Positions 17,444 to 28,080 of a DNA stretch of 64,000 nucleotides are shown here, piece by piece (position 1 is the first letter of the stretch; the number at the start of each line of letters is the position of its first letter). A program made the position numbers and the translations under genes. The stretch is from Saccharothrix algeriensis (lineage in GTDB: Bacteria > Actinomycetota > Actinomycetes > Mycobacteriales > Pseudonocardiaceae). The DNA lies in assembly GCF_016907655.1 (NCBI RefSeq), contig NZ_JAFBCL010000001.1, positions 3,940,001 through 4,004,000 of the forward strand, written 5' to 3'. The notes under the pieces were generated by a model. That model worked only from the letters and a program-made list of their open reading frames with translations, had not been told where the DNA came from and did no database searches.

Positions 17444-18298
17444 TCAGGCCGTCAGGTCGCGCTCGGCCGCCTCGACCGTGTTGGTCAGCAGCATGGCGAC
17501 GGTCATCGGACCCGCGCCACCGGGGATCGGGGCCAGGAACCCGGCGACCGACGCGACGTCCGGGTGCACGTCGCCGACCAGGCCGGCGTCGGTGCGGGTG
17601 ATGCCGACGTCCACCACGGCCGCGCCGGGCTTCACCATGTCGGCCGTGATCAGGCCGGGGCTGCCCGCGCCGGCGACCACGACGTCCGCCCGCCGCACCT
17701 CGGCGGCGAGGTCCTTGGTGCCGGTGTGGCACAGCGTCACGGTGGCGTTCTCGCTGCGCCTGGTCAGCAGCAGGCCGATCGGGCGGCCGACCGTCACACC
17801 GCGGCCGACGACCGTCACGTTCGCCCCCGCGATCGGCACCTCGTACCGGCGCAGCAGCTCGACCACGCCGCGCGGCGTCGCGGGCAGCGGGGCCTCGACG
17901 CCGAGGACGAGCTTGCCCAGGTTGACCGGGTGCAGGCCGTCGCCGTCCTTGCGCGGGTCGATGCGCTCCAGGACCGCGTTGGCGTCGAGGTGCTTCGGCA
18001 GCGGCAGCTGCACGATGTAGGCGGTGCAGGCCGGGTCGGCGTTCAGCTCGTCGATGACGGCCTCGAGCTGCTCCTGCGTGGTGTCGGCGGGCAGGTCGCG
18101 GCGGATCGACGTGATGCCGACCTTGGCGCACGCGGCGTGCTTGCCCTTCACGTACGAGTGCGAACCGGGGTCGTCGCCGACCAGCACGGTGGCGAGGCCC
18201 GGCGTCACCCCCCGCTCGGCCAGCGCCGCGACCCGCGTGCGCAGGTCTTCGAAGATCGCGTCCCGGGTGGTCCTGCCATTGAGGATCGTCGCCGTCAC
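17444..18298 (-). CDS. folD: Methylenetetrahydrofolate dehydrogenase/cyclohydrolase
   Basis: FolD converts 5,10-methylene-THF to 10-formyl-THF, which supplies PurN and PurH. The 284-aa protein has the substrate motif [15 protein letters not shown] with the catalytic Lys, [23 protein letters not shown] and the NADP motif [16 protein letters not shown]. The GTG at 18298 (VTATILNG) fits homologue length; an in-frame ATG at 18307 is the alternative. The DUF3017 gene follows directly. Confidence 0.96.
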   Translation of the reverse strand: MTATILNGRTTRDAIFEDLRTRVAALAERGVTPGLATVLVGDDPGSHSYVKGKHAACAKVGITSIRRDLPADTTQEQLEAVIDELNADPACTAYIVQLPLPKHLDANAVLERIDPRKDGDGLHPVNLGKLVLGVEAPLPATPRGVVELLRRYEVPIAGANVTVVGRGVTVGRPIGLLLTRRSENATVTLCHTGTKDLAAEVRRADVVVAGAGSPGLITADMVKPGAAVVDVGITRTDAGLVGDVHPDVASVAGFLAPIPGGAGPMTVAMLLTNTVEAAERDLTA

Positions 18299-18410
18299 GC
18301 GCCCCATCTTCGCATCACCGCCGCGCGGGGATCGCGCCACCCGGCCGCGCCACGCCGGACTGCGCCCCCCGATTGCGCCACCCGGCCGCCCCTCGGACCC
18401 GCGAGCCGGT

Positions 18411-19376
18411 TTACCGCCCGCCCGCGGGCGCGCCGGGTTCGCGGGCGGCGGACCGGCGGCGGTCGGGCAGCGCCGCGACGCCCACCGCCAGCAGGGTCAG
18501 CACCGTGCCCACCACGGTCGCCGCCGTGAGCCGCCCACCGCCCGCCGGCGCGACCACGTCCACCGCCAGCGCGCCCACCAGCTGCCCCGCCACCTGCCCC
18601 ATCCCGACCAGCAGCACACCGCTCCAGCGCACCGCCACCACGGCCGTCGCGATCGCCACGACCCCCAGCGCGCCGCCGGCGTAGGACCACGGCGACGACG
18701 GCGCCGCGGTCGGCAGCCCCCGCACCGCCACGTCCACCGCCGCCACCGCCACCAGCACCGCCGTCCCGGTCGCGAAGTTGACCAGGGTCGTCACCCGCGT
18801 GCTCCGCGCGGCCTCCCGGACCAGGCCGTTCGCCGCCTGCTGCCAGCCCAGCCCGGCGCCCGCCGCCGCCGGCAGCAGCGCCGGCCACAGCGAGGCGGGC
18901 TGCCCGAACTCGGCCGACACCGCCACCCCGACCGCGACCACGGCCGCCACCGCGCCCGTGACCCGGGGCCACGTGAAGGGCTGCGCCCGCGCCGGCCCCA
19001 GGCCCGCCCGGTCGACCAGCAGGCTGCTGATGACCTGCGCCCCGACCACCGACACGGTGAACGCCGCCACCCCCAGCGAAGCGATCGTCAACCCCTGCGC
19101 GGACACCAGGAACGCCCCGCACGCCCCGCCCGTGCAGTGCCACCAGCGGATCTCGCCGCGCCGCAGCGCCGACCGCAGCCGCGCCAGCCCTGCCCGCCCG
19201 GCGGCCGCGGTCGGCACCAGCGCCAGCAGCAGCGCCAGGCCGCCGCCGAACGACACGAGCGCCGCCAGGAACCCGTCCCGCAGCACGTGCCCCAACCCGC
19301 CGTTGATCCGCGCCTGCACGGCCAGGAACAGCCCGCCCGCGAACGAGACGCCCGCCCCGACCACTCGCAGCCGCAC
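18411..19376 (-). CDS. DMT-family transporter of the YdcZ/DUF606 type
   Basis: A 321-aa protein with about ten helices. The segment [20 protein letters not shown] followed by [10 protein letters not shown] is the hallmark of the DUF606 (YdcZ) family, and it recurs in weaker form in the second half, so the protein contains both halves of a fused pair. The substrate is unknown. The GTG at 19376 has GAGGGGG upstream. It lies 13 bp after the MFS gene stop and is probably in the same operon. Confidence 0.8.
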   Translation of the reverse strand: MRLRVVGAGVSFAGGLFLAVQARINGGLGHVLRDGFLAALVSFGGGLALLLALVPTAAAGRAGLARLRSALRRGEIRWWHCTGGACGAFLVSAQGLTIASLGVAAFTVSVVGAQVISSLLVDRAGLGPARAQPFTWPRVTGAVAAVVAVGVAVSAEFGQPASLWPALLPAAAGAGLGWQQAANGLVREAARSTRVTTLVNFATGTAVLVAVAAVDVAVRGLPTAAPSSPWSYAGGALGVVAIATAVVAVRWSGVLLVGMGQVAGQLVGALAVDVVAPAGGGRLTAATVVGTVLTLLAVGVAALPDRRRSAAREPGAPAGGR

Positions 19377-19389
19377 CGCGGGAACCCCC

Positions 19390-20610
19390 TCAAGCAAGGT
19401 CGCCCTCCGGCACCAGCCGCTCCGGCGCGCGGACCCGACCGGCCGCCAGCGCGCCCAGCCCCGCCGCCGCGGCGCTCGCCCCGGCCGCCGCCGCGGGGCC
19501 GACGTGGTCCAGCAGCCACCCCGCGACCGGCAGCACCACCGCCGACCCGGCCGTGGCGAACGCGCTCACCCACCCGAACGCCTCGGCCGCCCGCCCTTCC
19601 GGCGCGAGGTCGCCGACGCGGGTGTTGTTGGCCGCCATCGCGGGCGCTATGGCCATCCCGCCGACGCCCAGCACCAGGGCGATCAGCCACACCGACGACG
19701 GCGACGCCACCGGCGGCAGCACGGGCACCAGCGCCGCGAGGCCCAGCGCCAGCAGCACCATCCGCCGGGTGAACCGCACCTCGCCGCCCAGCCCGCCCAC
19801 GACCAGCCCGCCCACCGTCGACCCCGCGGCCCACACCGCCGTCAGCACCCCCGCCATCACCGGTCGCCCCACCTCCCGCGCCCAGGCGATCAACACCATG
19901 TCGACCGTCACCAGCGCCGCCACCACGCACAGACCCGTGATCAGTGCGTACACCATCGACCGGTCGGCCAGCAGGGTGCGCCCACCGCGGCGCGGCCCGC
20001 GCGCGACGGGCTCGTCCAGCCCGGCCCGCCGCACCGCCGCCCGGAACCCGAACGCGCCCAGCACCGCCAGCGCGCCGCACAGCCACAGCGCGACCCCCGG
20101 GCCCGCCGCCGCCACGACCACCGCGACCAGCGTCGGCCCGACGACGTACATGACCTCCTGCATGGACGCCTCGACGGTGTACGCGGCCCGCCGCGCCGCC
20201 CCGTCGGCCAGCCGGGGGAAGCCCGCGCGGGCCACCTGCGTCACCGGCGGCATCGACATGCCCGCCAGCGCCGCCACCACCACCGACAGCGGCCACCAGG
20301 ACGGCGGCAGCAGCGCGGGCAGCAGCCCCGCCACCGCGATGGCCACCGCGTAGCCCAGTGCCGTGACCAGCAGCAGCCGGCCGGCCGGGCTCCGGTCGGC
20401 GGTGCGCCCGCGGATCGGGCTCGCCACGCCCAGGCCCACCGCGAACGCGCCGCCGACCAGCCCGGCCACCGCGTACGACCCGGTCCACCCGGCGATCAGG
20501 AACGACGTGGCCAGCGGCGTGCCGGGGATGTGCACGCGGCCGAGCAGCGACCACAGCAGCAGCGCGGGCAGTCCCGGGACGGCGGCCAGTTCGCGGTAGG
20601 GGCGCAGCAC
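19390..20610 (-). CDS. MFS transporter
   Basis: A 406-aa 12-helix major facilitator protein beginning VLRPYRELAAVPGLPALLLW; IRGRTADRSPAGRLLL is the loop 2-3 region. The order resembles the sugar/drug-efflux type of MFS proteins in actinomycetes (LysR-independent, unknown substrate). The frame is open much further upstream, but the sequence there is low-complexity and the GTG at 20610 is the first start with transporter-like sequence. It precedes the DMT gene by 13 bp. Confidence 0.85.
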   Translation of the reverse strand: MLRPYRELAAVPGLPALLLWSLLGRVHIPGTPLATSFLIAGWTGSYAVAGLVGGAFAVGLGVASPIRGRTADRSPAGRLLLVTALGYAVAIAVAGLLPALLPPSWWPLSVVVAALAGMSMPPVTQVARAGFPRLADGAARRAAYTVEASMQEVMYVVGPTLVAVVVAAAGPGVALWLCGALAVLGAFGFRAAVRRAGLDEPVARGPRRGGRTLLADRSMVYALITGLCVVAALVTVDMVLIAWAREVGRPVMAGVLTAVWAAGSTVGGLVVGGLGGEVRFTRRMVLLALGLAALVPVLPPVASPSSVWLIALVLGVGGMAIAPAMAANNTRVGDLAPEGRAAEAFGWVSAFATAGSAVVLPVAGWLLDHVGPAAAAGASAAAAGLGALAAGRVRAPERLVPEGDLA

Positions 20611-21109
20611 GGGTCCACTCTGCACCGGGGAGCCGGTCGACCCCGTCCCGACATCCGCGGGAACCCGACGGGTCCCGTCAGCGTCTGCCCCCTGGAGGGT
20701 CGAGCGAGGGGACAGCGGTGACCGATCCCACCGGGCGCAGGGCCGGGCCGGAGGCCGGGCACGCGGCCGTGCGCGACCGGGTCGCCCCCCTCCTCGCGGA
20801 GCCGCGGGCCGGGACCGCGCGACCGCGGGATACCCGGGAGCGGCGCGAACCGCCGGGACGGCGGCGAACCGGTCGAGCCGGCGGCGTGACCGGGGCCGGG
20901 GCGACGGCCGCCCGGCGCCCACCCCGCGGGAGAGCCGGCGCCGGGTGGGACGGACCGGTCGAGCTCCCCCCGGGCCGGCGGTACGGTCGGGATCATCGAG
21001 ACCTTCGCCCCGCGCGAACCGCTCCAGCGCCACCCGCACGCGTACCGGACCCGCCGGCGCGTGACGCTCACCGACGGCACGACCGAGATCCACGTCAGGA
21101 GCCACCCGA
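20611..21109. other. 499-bp gap with an unassigned coding-like stretch
   Basis: No whole gene could be supported. A frame from about 20980 to 21112 has G/C at almost every third position and reads GIIETFAPREPLQRHPHAY and TDGTTEIHVRSHP, which looks like real protein but lacks a clear start. It could be a small gene with an unusual start or a leftover of the immunity/toxin locus that follows. Another frame (20718-21113) ends with an ATGA overlap on the next gene but is Arg/Pro-rich like an antisense artefact. The -10-like TACGGT at 20982 may drive the downstream operon. Confidence 0.35.
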
Positions 21110-21604
21110 ATGAGCACGACGCCGCCCTCCGGGCCGCTCCCCGGGCCGCCCGCCGACCCGCCGACCCCCGAGCAGCGGCACGACGAGCTGCTCCAGCGCA
21201 TCGGCGGCCTGCTGCTCGACGCCGCCCCCGAGGACTTCCGGCGCATCGACCTGCTGGTGCGGATGACGGTCGCGGTGCAGGACCTGGCGCTCACGGTGTA
21301 CCGACCCGACGGCTCGACGCCGGAGGTGCTGCCGCCGGAGGAGCTGACGGCGGCGTTCCAGGAGATGCGCCGGGTGCTCCACCAGCCCGGCCGGGGCACG
21401 TGGTTCTCGTGCCGGTGCGTGGTGAACGCGCCGGTCCGCATCGACATCACCTACAACTTCGACCACGACCCGCTGTTCTCGCCCCCGGTCCCGGCCGCGG
21501 ACTTCGCGCGCGACTTGGAGGTCTTCCCCCGCGACGAGGTCTTCCTCCCGGACTGGCTCCGGGCGAAGCTGGCCGAGGCCGCCACCGAGGAGCGCAACGC
21601 ATGA
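21110..21604 (+). CDS. Stand-alone YezG-like immunity-type protein
   Basis: A 164-aa protein. Residues 22-155 carry the pattern APEDFRRIDLLVRM ... PGRGTWFSC ... FDHDPLFSPP ... FPRDEVFLPDWLR, which recurs at the N-termini of both large proteins downstream and resembles the YezG (DUF600) immunity fold of polymorphic toxin systems. It overlaps the next gene by 4 bp (ATGA at 21601-21604), so it is co-translated with a TNT-domain protein. Inference: it neutralises or regulates the NAD-glycohydrolase activity encoded next. The family call rests on motif pattern only. Confidence 0.65.
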   Translation: MSTTPPSGPLPGPPADPPTPEQRHDELLQRIGGLLLDAAPEDFRRIDLLVRMTVAVQDLALTVYRPDGSTPEVLPPEELTAAFQEMRRVLHQPGRGTWFSCRCVVNAPVRIDITYNFDHDPLFSPPVPAADFARDLEVFPRDEVFLPDWLRAKLAEAATEERNA

Positions 21605-23262
21605 CCGCCCCGCAGTTGGACGTCGAGGACCAGAACGCGATCCTCGGCTCGGTCACCACGCTGCTGGTGCAGCGGCTGCCCGGCGACTGGGAGCAGCTGT
21701 TCGTGGACTTCCGGATGGCGGGCTCCCACCTGGAGACCGCGGCGTCCGGCCTGACGATCTTCGGCGGGTCGTTCCAGTGGCAGCTGCCCGACGAGGCGCT
21801 GCCGTTCCTCGTGCGGCTGCGGGAGGGCATGGCGCGGCCGGGCCGGGGCACCTGGCTCGCCGTGAAGCTGCACCTGGTGCACCCGGACACCTACTCGGCC
21901 GAGTTCGACCGGGACCACGAGCCGGACTGGGCGTCGCCGCCCGCGGCCGAGCAGTACCGCGCGGAGCTGGAGCTGCACCCGCGCGACGACGCGCCCGCGT
22001 GGCTGCTGGAGCGGGCCGGGCTGCGCCCGCCCACCCTCCCGGTGCTGGCCGCCCCGGTGTTCGACGGGGTCGACGCGCGCGGCCTGCCCACCCACGACCG
22101 GCCCCGCGTGCACCCGCAGGAGCTGGACGACGTCCTGGCCTACCTGGAGGGCGCGCCCGTCGTGCTGGCCGCCCGGTCCTACGGCGTGGACGCGTTCAAG
22201 CCGGACGCGACGCCCTCCGTGCCGATCGCCTTCCACACCGACGGGACGTGGGTGTGGCCCGCCGGCGTCGCCTACCACCTGCGCCACCACCACGTGCCGC
22301 CGGCGCCGCAGCTGGTGCAGCACATCAGGGACAGCGGCTACGCCGTGCCGCCGGTCGACCAGGAGGCGAGGAGCGCCGCCGCCGCCGTCGCGACCGGGCA
22401 GGCCGAGGGCGCGCCGCTGCCCGAGCACCGGCCGCGGCGGATCGGCGAGGCCGACCAGCGCGCGCTGGAGCACCTCAAGGAGCGCCTGGACCACTACGGC
22501 GTGGGCGAGCACGAGTACGGGATCGTCGAGCCGAAGCCGGACGCCCTGGTGCTGGAGCCCGCGCCGGGGCCGACCGGCTGGCAGGTGCAGTTCTGGGACG
22601 CCGGCCGCGGCCCGCACGGCCGTCCGCGGGTGTACGAGCACGCGGTGGACGCGGCGAAGGCGCTGCTGGCCGAGCTGCTGTGGCGGTCGGACCTGGACGC
22701 GGCGCGGTCCGGCGGCGCTGTCGGGACCGGTGTTGTCGGTGCCGGTGCGGGCGGTGCCGGTGTCGGCGGGACCGGCGCTGTCGGGGCTGGCACTGCCGGT
22801 GCCGGTGCTGCCGGTGCCGGTGCTGTCGGGACCGGCCCGGGTGCCGGTGCCGGTGTCGGCCCCGGGATCGGTGGCGGGGCGCCGGCCGCGCGGCCGGTGG
22901 CGGAGATCCAGCCGCTGCCCGACGAGCCGCCGCTGTCGCTGTTCCGCGACCGCGAGGCCGTGGTGCTGGCGCCGGGGACCGAGCTGGACCGGCTCGGGCC
23001 GGAGACCGGCAACCTCGTCTACGCGGCGGGCACCCAGTTCGGCAACCGGTCGTTGCCACCGGATTGGCTGAACCGCCGCTACCACGTGTATCGGGTGCGG
23101 CAGCCGGTGCCGGCGCTGAAGGGCATCGCGGTGCCCTGGTTCGGGCAGGCGGGCGGCGGCACGGGGTACTTCCTCGCGCAGGCCGTGCGGGACCTCCTGG
23201 CTGACGGGAGCCTCGTGGAGGTGCCCGGGACGGGCGCCGAACCGCCGGTCGCCGGGGTGTAG
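21601..23262 (+). CDS. TNT-domain (NAD glycohydrolase toxin-like) protein with N-terminal immunity-like domain
   Basis: A 553-aa multidomain protein. Residues 25-140 are a YezG-like domain; 150-250 a second domain marked by VPIAFHTDGTWVWPAGVAYH; 285-360 a third small domain; 370-425 a Gly/Ala/Val linker of GAG-type repeats; 441-541 a TNT domain (formerly DUF4237). The last has YAAGTQFGNRSLPPDWLN, YHVYRVRQPVPA and PWFGQAGGGTGYFL, matching the tuberculosis necrotizing toxin fold, with the Tyr and Gln expected in the NAD pocket. No signal peptide, WXG or other secretion domain is seen, so the enzyme is probably cytoplasmic. It overlaps the immunity-like gene by 4 bp. Confidence 0.8.
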   Translation: MTAPQLDVEDQNAILGSVTTLLVQRLPGDWEQLFVDFRMAGSHLETAASGLTIFGGSFQWQLPDEALPFLVRLREGMARPGRGTWLAVKLHLVHPDTYSAEFDRDHEPDWASPPAAEQYRAELELHPRDDAPAWLLERAGLRPPTLPVLAAPVFDGVDARGLPTHDRPRVHPQELDDVLAYLEGAPVVLAARSYGVDAFKPDATPSVPIAFHTDGTWVWPAGVAYHLRHHHVPPAPQLVQHIRDSGYAVPPVDQEARSAAAAVATGQAEGAPLPEHRPRRIGEADQRALEHLKERLDHYGVGEHEYGIVEPKPDALVLEPAPGPTGWQVQFWDAGRGPHGRPRVYEHAVDAAKALLAELLWRSDLDAARSGGAVGTGVVGAGAGGAGVGGTGAVGAGTAGAGAAGAGAVGTGPGAGAGVGPGIGGGAPAARPVAEIQPLPDEPPLSLFRDREAVVLAPGTELDRLGPETGNLVYAAGTQFGNRSLPPDWLNRRYHVYRVRQPVPALKGIAVPWFGQAGGGTGYFLAQAVRDLLADGSLVEVPGTGAEPPVAGV

Positions 23263-23337
23263 TCCCCGGTAGCACCGGTCGGTTAGTCCGTTCGGCGCAG
23301 CGGGGGTCCGTGCGCGCACGGGGAGTCGCGGGGGAAG

Positions 23338-26268
23338 ATGGTGCACGTGTCCGAGCCGAAGCCGTTGAACCCGACCGAGCAGGATGCGCTGGTCAAGCAG
23401 ATCGGCCTGACGCTGATGCGGGCCGCCCCCGACGACTGGCGCCACGTGGCGGCGGAGTACCGGGCGACCGGTCGGTACTTCGAGCTGGCCGCGGAGGTGA
23501 GGTCCGCCGACGGCACCATGCGCGCCTGGTCCCCGCCGCAGGAGGTGGCGGGGTTGTTCTCGCGCCTGCGCGCCGGCATGTACCGGGAGGGCCGGGGCAG
23601 CTGGTCCAACGCCCGCTACCAGCTGGACCACCCGTCCAGCTACAACCTCGACTTCGACCGCGCGGAACCCGCGTGGCAGACCCCGCCGCCGCCGCAGGCT
23701 TACGTGGACGAGATGCGGTTCTTCCCGCGCGCCGAGGAGAACGTGCCGGACTGGCTGCGCCGCCGGCTCGCCCAGCAGCCCGCGCCGCCGGCGCCGCAGC
23801 GCGGTTTCCGCACGGCCCGGGTGTTCGACGGCGCCGGTCCCGGCGGTCGCCCGTCGGTGAACCGGCCGCCGGTGCCGGAGGACGAGCGCGAGCTGCTGCT
23901 GGACTACCTGCACCGCGCGCCGGTCGCGGTGATCGGGCGCGGCTTCGACGCCGACGTGCTGAACCCGGAGTCGCCGGCCGTGGTGCCGGTGGCGTTCCAG
24001 ACCGACGGCACCTGGATCTGGCCCGCCGCCGTGGGCTACTACCTGCGCGAGTACGGCGTGCCGCCGGAGCCCGAGCTGGTCGACTGGGTCAGGGCGGGCG
24101 ACTTCGCGCTCCCCGAGGTCGGGGAGGACGCGCGGATCGCCGCCGCCGCGAACCTGGGCGCGCCCGCCGCGCCCCGCGACACGGCGCTGCCGGTGGCCGA
24201 GCCGTTCGGGACGTTCGCCGGGCCCGAGGTCCCGGCGGAGGTGGGCGCGACGGTCGCCGCGCCGCTGCCGGAGCTGCTCGACGCCGACGAGCCCGAGCAC
24301 CCGGCCGAGCCCGAGGACGCGCGCGTGGCCGGGCACGAGCCCGAGCTCGCGCGCGACGCCGCGCACCTGCGCGACGGCGAGCACGCCCCGGACGCCGAGC
24401 ACGCGGGCGCGGCGGCGCACGGGGGCGAGACCGTGCACCTGCGGGAACCCCTCCACGTGCGGGACCCCGAGCACGGGCCCGAACCGGCCGGGTCCGCCGA
24501 CGTCGAGGAGACCGCGAACCTCACCGAGCTGAAGCCGGACGTCGTGGAGTACGCGCAGAGCGGCCCGCCGTACCGGGTGCGGTTCGAGGAGGACGGCCCG
24601 GTCATCGACGACCGGTACCGGCGGGACACCTACGTGGACGGCATGGACCTGTTCGCGCCCGCCCAGTACGACCGCGACCAGCCCGCCGAGTACGAGCCGG
24701 AGCCGGGCGACACCAGGCCGTGGAGCCCGTTCGCCGAGCAGGACGGGCCCGCCGGGGCCGAGGCCGGCCGGGCGGGGGCCGACGGCGGCGCGCCGGAGGA
24801 GGCCGCGGCGGAGGACCCGGACCGCGCCGACGTGCCGGTCGCCGACGCCGGGCACGAGCCGCCGCACGAGCGCGCGGAGGGCCCGTCGGGGGCGGACGAG
24901 CGGACCGCCGGGTTCGAGGCCGACGAGGACGAGCGCTACCACGACCAGCCCGCCTTCGAGCAGCAGCGGTACGCCGAGGAGCCGGACCGGTTCGCCGAGC
25001 AGCAGTTCGCCGAGCAGCCCGAGCAGTCGGACCGGTTCGCCGAGCAGCGGTTCGCCGAGCAACCCGAGCAGCCCGAGCGGTTCACCGAGCAGCAGCAGTT
25101 CACCGAGCAGCAGCGGTTCGCCGAGCAGCCGGGCCGGTTCGGCGAGCAGCCGGACCGGTTCGCCGACCGGGCGGAGTTCGCCGAGCAGCCCCCGCGGTTC
25201 GGCGAGCAGCAGCAGTTCGCGGACCGGTCCGAGCAGCCCGACCGGTTCGCCGACCGGGACGACTACGCGGACGAGCCCTTCGAGGAGCCCGCCGCCGAGC
25301 CCAGGCAGGTCACGCCCGAGGAGGAGCGCGAGCTGTCCGGCGTCCGGCGCGCGCTGGACGACCTGGACGTCCCGCCCGCCGCCTACCGCTTCGGCGAACC
25401 CGCCGACCGCACGTGGGTGCTGCGCACCGAGGGCCGGTCCTGGGAGGTGTCGTGGTTCGACCGCGGCCCGACCAACCCGGTGCACTTCGACCGCGTGGAG
25501 GACGCCGCCGCCTACCTGATCGGCAAGCTCGTCCTCACCGGCCGCCGCGCACCGCGCCCGCTGCCCCCGCCCCCGCCGCGCACCCAGCCGCCGCGCCCGC
25601 CGGTGGCCGAGGGCTTCCGCGAGGAGCACCCGCGCCCGCCCGCCGGCGACGCCTTCCGGGAGGAGCCGTCCCGCCCGCCCGTGGCCGAGGGATTCCGCGA
25701 GGAGCCGCCGCGCCCGCCGGTGGCCGAGGGCTTCCGCGACGAACCCCAGCGCCCGCCGGCCGGCGAGGGCTTCCGCGACGAGCAGCACCGGGCGCACGGC
25801 GAGGGCTTCCGCGAGGACCCGCCGCGCCCGCCGGCGAACAACGGCTTCCGCGACGACCGCCGCCCGGTCCCGCCGCCGCGCCCGGACGCCCAGCCCGAGC
25901 AGCCCAAGGCCCGGCCCTGGCCGATCACCCCGATGAACGGCGAGCCGCCGCTCACCCTCTTCCGCCACAAGCAGATGGTCGAGCTGCCCGCCGGCGTGGA
26001 GGTCGACCGCTTCGGCGACGGCAGCGGCAACCTGGTCTACGCGGCCGGCACGCCGTTCGCCGAGCGCTCCCTGGTCCCGTCGTGGGTCAACCGCCCGTAC
26101 CGCGTGTACCGGCTGCGCCGCCAGGTCGAGGTGCTGACCGGTGTCGCGGTGCCGTGGTTCGAGCAGCCCGGCGGCGGCACGGCCTACCTGCTGCCGAAGT
26201 CGGTGGAGGACATGCTGGCCGACGGCGTCCTGGTGGAGGTCGCGAACCAGGAGGCCCCGAGCCACTAG
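23338..26268 (+). CDS. Second, longer TNT-domain protein, paralogue of the preceding gene
   Basis: A 976-aa protein with the same order of parts: YezG-like domain (about 10-145, RAAPDDWRHVAAEYRATG ... GRGSWSN ... VPDWLRRRL), the TDGTWIWPAAVGYYLREYG domain (about 165-260), a long acidic/Gln-rich insert with FAEQ repeats (about 290-660), the third small domain (TWVLRTEGRSWEVSWFDRG), Pro-rich 13-residue repeats of the type RPPVAEGFREEP, and a C-terminal TNT domain (868-968) with YAAGTPFAERSLVPSWVN and PWFEQPGGGTAYLL. It follows its paralogue by 75 bp and probably arose by tandem duplication. No secretion signal was found. A hairpin at 26275 ends the locus. Confidence 0.8.
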   Translation: MVHVSEPKPLNPTEQDALVKQIGLTLMRAAPDDWRHVAAEYRATGRYFELAAEVRSADGTMRAWSPPQEVAGLFSRLRAGMYREGRGSWSNARYQLDHPSSYNLDFDRAEPAWQTPPPPQAYVDEMRFFPRAEENVPDWLRRRLAQQPAPPAPQRGFRTARVFDGAGPGGRPSVNRPPVPEDERELLLDYLHRAPVAVIGRGFDADVLNPESPAVVPVAFQTDGTWIWPAAVGYYLREYGVPPEPELVDWVRAGDFALPEVGEDARIAAAANLGAPAAPRDTALPVAEPFGTFAGPEVPAEVGATVAAPLPELLDADEPEHPAEPEDARVAGHEPELARDAAHLRDGEHAPDAEHAGAAAHGGETVHLREPLHVRDPEHGPEPAGSADVEETANLTELKPDVVEYAQSGPPYRVRFEEDGPVIDDRYRRDTYVDGMDLFAPAQYDRDQPAEYEPEPGDTRPWSPFAEQDGPAGAEAGRAGADGGAPEEAAAEDPDRADVPVADAGHEPPHERAEGPSGADERTAGFEADEDERYHDQPAFEQQRYAEEPDRFAEQQFAEQPEQSDRFAEQRFAEQPEQPERFTEQQQFTEQQRFAEQPGRFGEQPDRFADRAEFAEQPPRFGEQQQFADRSEQPDRFADRDDYADEPFEEPAAEPRQVTPEEERELSGVRRALDDLDVPPAAYRFGEPADRTWVLRTEGRSWEVSWFDRGPTNPVHFDRVEDAAAYLIGKLVLTGRRAPRPLPPPPPRTQPPRPPVAEGFREEHPRPPAGDAFREEPSRPPVAEGFREEPPRPPVAEGFRDEPQRPPAGEGFRDEQHRAHGEGFREDPPRPPANNGFRDDRRPVPPPRPDAQPEQPKARPWPITPMNGEPPLTLFRHKQMVELPAGVEVDRFGDGSGNLVYAAGTPFAERSLVPSWVNRPYRVYRLRRQVEVLTGVAVPWFEQPGGGTAYLLPKSVEDMLADGVLVEVANQEAPSH

Positions 26269-26274
26269 CCCGCT

Positions 26275-26316
26275 CGGGGCGGCCCCGCCGGCCACCGGAC
26301 CGGCGGGGCCGCCCCG
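26275..26316. terminator. Bidirectional hairpin terminator
   Basis: A perfect 17-bp stem (26275-26291 with 26300-26316) and an 8-nt loop lie between the converging TNT gene and pentapeptide-repeat gene, 6 bp from each coding end. Confidence 0.85.
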
Positions 26317-26322
26317 ACCGGG

Positions 26323-26922
26323 TCAGTCCACGCGCAGCCCGTGCGCGGCGGCGTAGGCCACGGCCGTCCCCGGGTCGACCCGCGCCCCGCGCAGGTCGCC
26401 CGCGACCAGGCCGTCCGCGCCCAGCCGCGCCCCGCGCAGGTCCGCGCCCCCGAACCGGCACTCCCGCAGCCGCGCCCCGGTCAGGTCGGCGTCCCGCAGG
26501 TCCGCGTCGCGCAGGTCGGCGCCCTCCAGGTTGGCCTCCCGCAGCCGCAGCCCGCGCAGCGACGCCTTGCGCAGCAGCGCCCGCGACAGCCCGACCAGCG
26601 TGAGATCGGTCTCCTCCAGCGAGATCGGGCGCAGCCCGCAGTCCACGAACGTCGAACCCAGCAGCGTGCACGACCGGAACGAGGCGGACGCCAGCACGGC
26701 CCGGTCGAACCGGCACGACCGGAACGCCGTGGCGGTGTGCGCGGATCCGCCCAGGTCCGCCCGGTCGAACCGGCACTCGGTGAACGAGCACCCCGACGTC
26801 ACCAGCCCCCGCAGGTCGGCCTCGGTGAAGTCGCACCGCACGAACGAGCGGCCCTCCCACCGCTGCCCGGCCAGCACGGCGTCGCTGTAGTCCTCGTCGG
26901 CCTCGATGATGTCCACTGTCAC
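26323..26922 (-). CDS. Pentapeptide-repeat protein
   Basis: A 199-aa protein built of A(D/N)LXX-type pentapeptides (for example ANLEGADLRDADLRDADLTG), which fold into a right-handed quadrilateral beta-helix. The length is close to gyrase-protecting MfpA/Qnr proteins, but the partner genes of mfpA operons are absent, so quinolone protection is not claimed. Start GTG at 26922. It faces the TNT gene across a terminator and is divergent from mdh. Confidence 0.85.
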   Translation of the reverse strand: MTVDIIEADEDYSDAVLAGQRWEGRSFVRCDFTEADLRGLVTSGCSFTECRFDRADLGGSAHTATAFRSCRFDRAVLASASFRSCTLLGSTFVDCGLRPISLEETDLTLVGLSRALLRKASLRGLRLREANLEGADLRDADLRDADLTGARLRECRFGGADLRGARLGADGLVAGDLRGARVDPGTAVAYAAAHGLRVD

Positions 26923-27046
26923 ACCTTGTCATCGTTCAGCGGTTGGTAACCTCACCGCGTCGGGCAAACCGCCCGATGCGCCGGTCCCGGAGTAGAGACC
27001 GCCGCTGACAGGTGCTACCTGCCTAGTGGTCGTGCCCGAGGACTGA

Positions 27047-28069
<1,023 letters not shown>

Positions 28070-28080
28070 GGGCGGTCCGA

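Noticed and set aside
23338..26268. ESX/WXG or signal-peptide-dependent secretion of the TNT proteins
   Set aside because: No hydrophobic N-terminus, WXG motif or C-terminal YxxxD/E-type secretion signal was visible in either protein.
21451..26295. 1614-codon open frame on the minus strand across the TNT locus
   Set aside because: It mirrors the real plus-strand genes codon by codon and has no protein features or ribosome site.
26323..26922. Quinolone-resistance gene mfpA
   Set aside because: The fold matches but the conserved operon partners of mfpA and specific sequence similarity were not seen; only the general family is supported.
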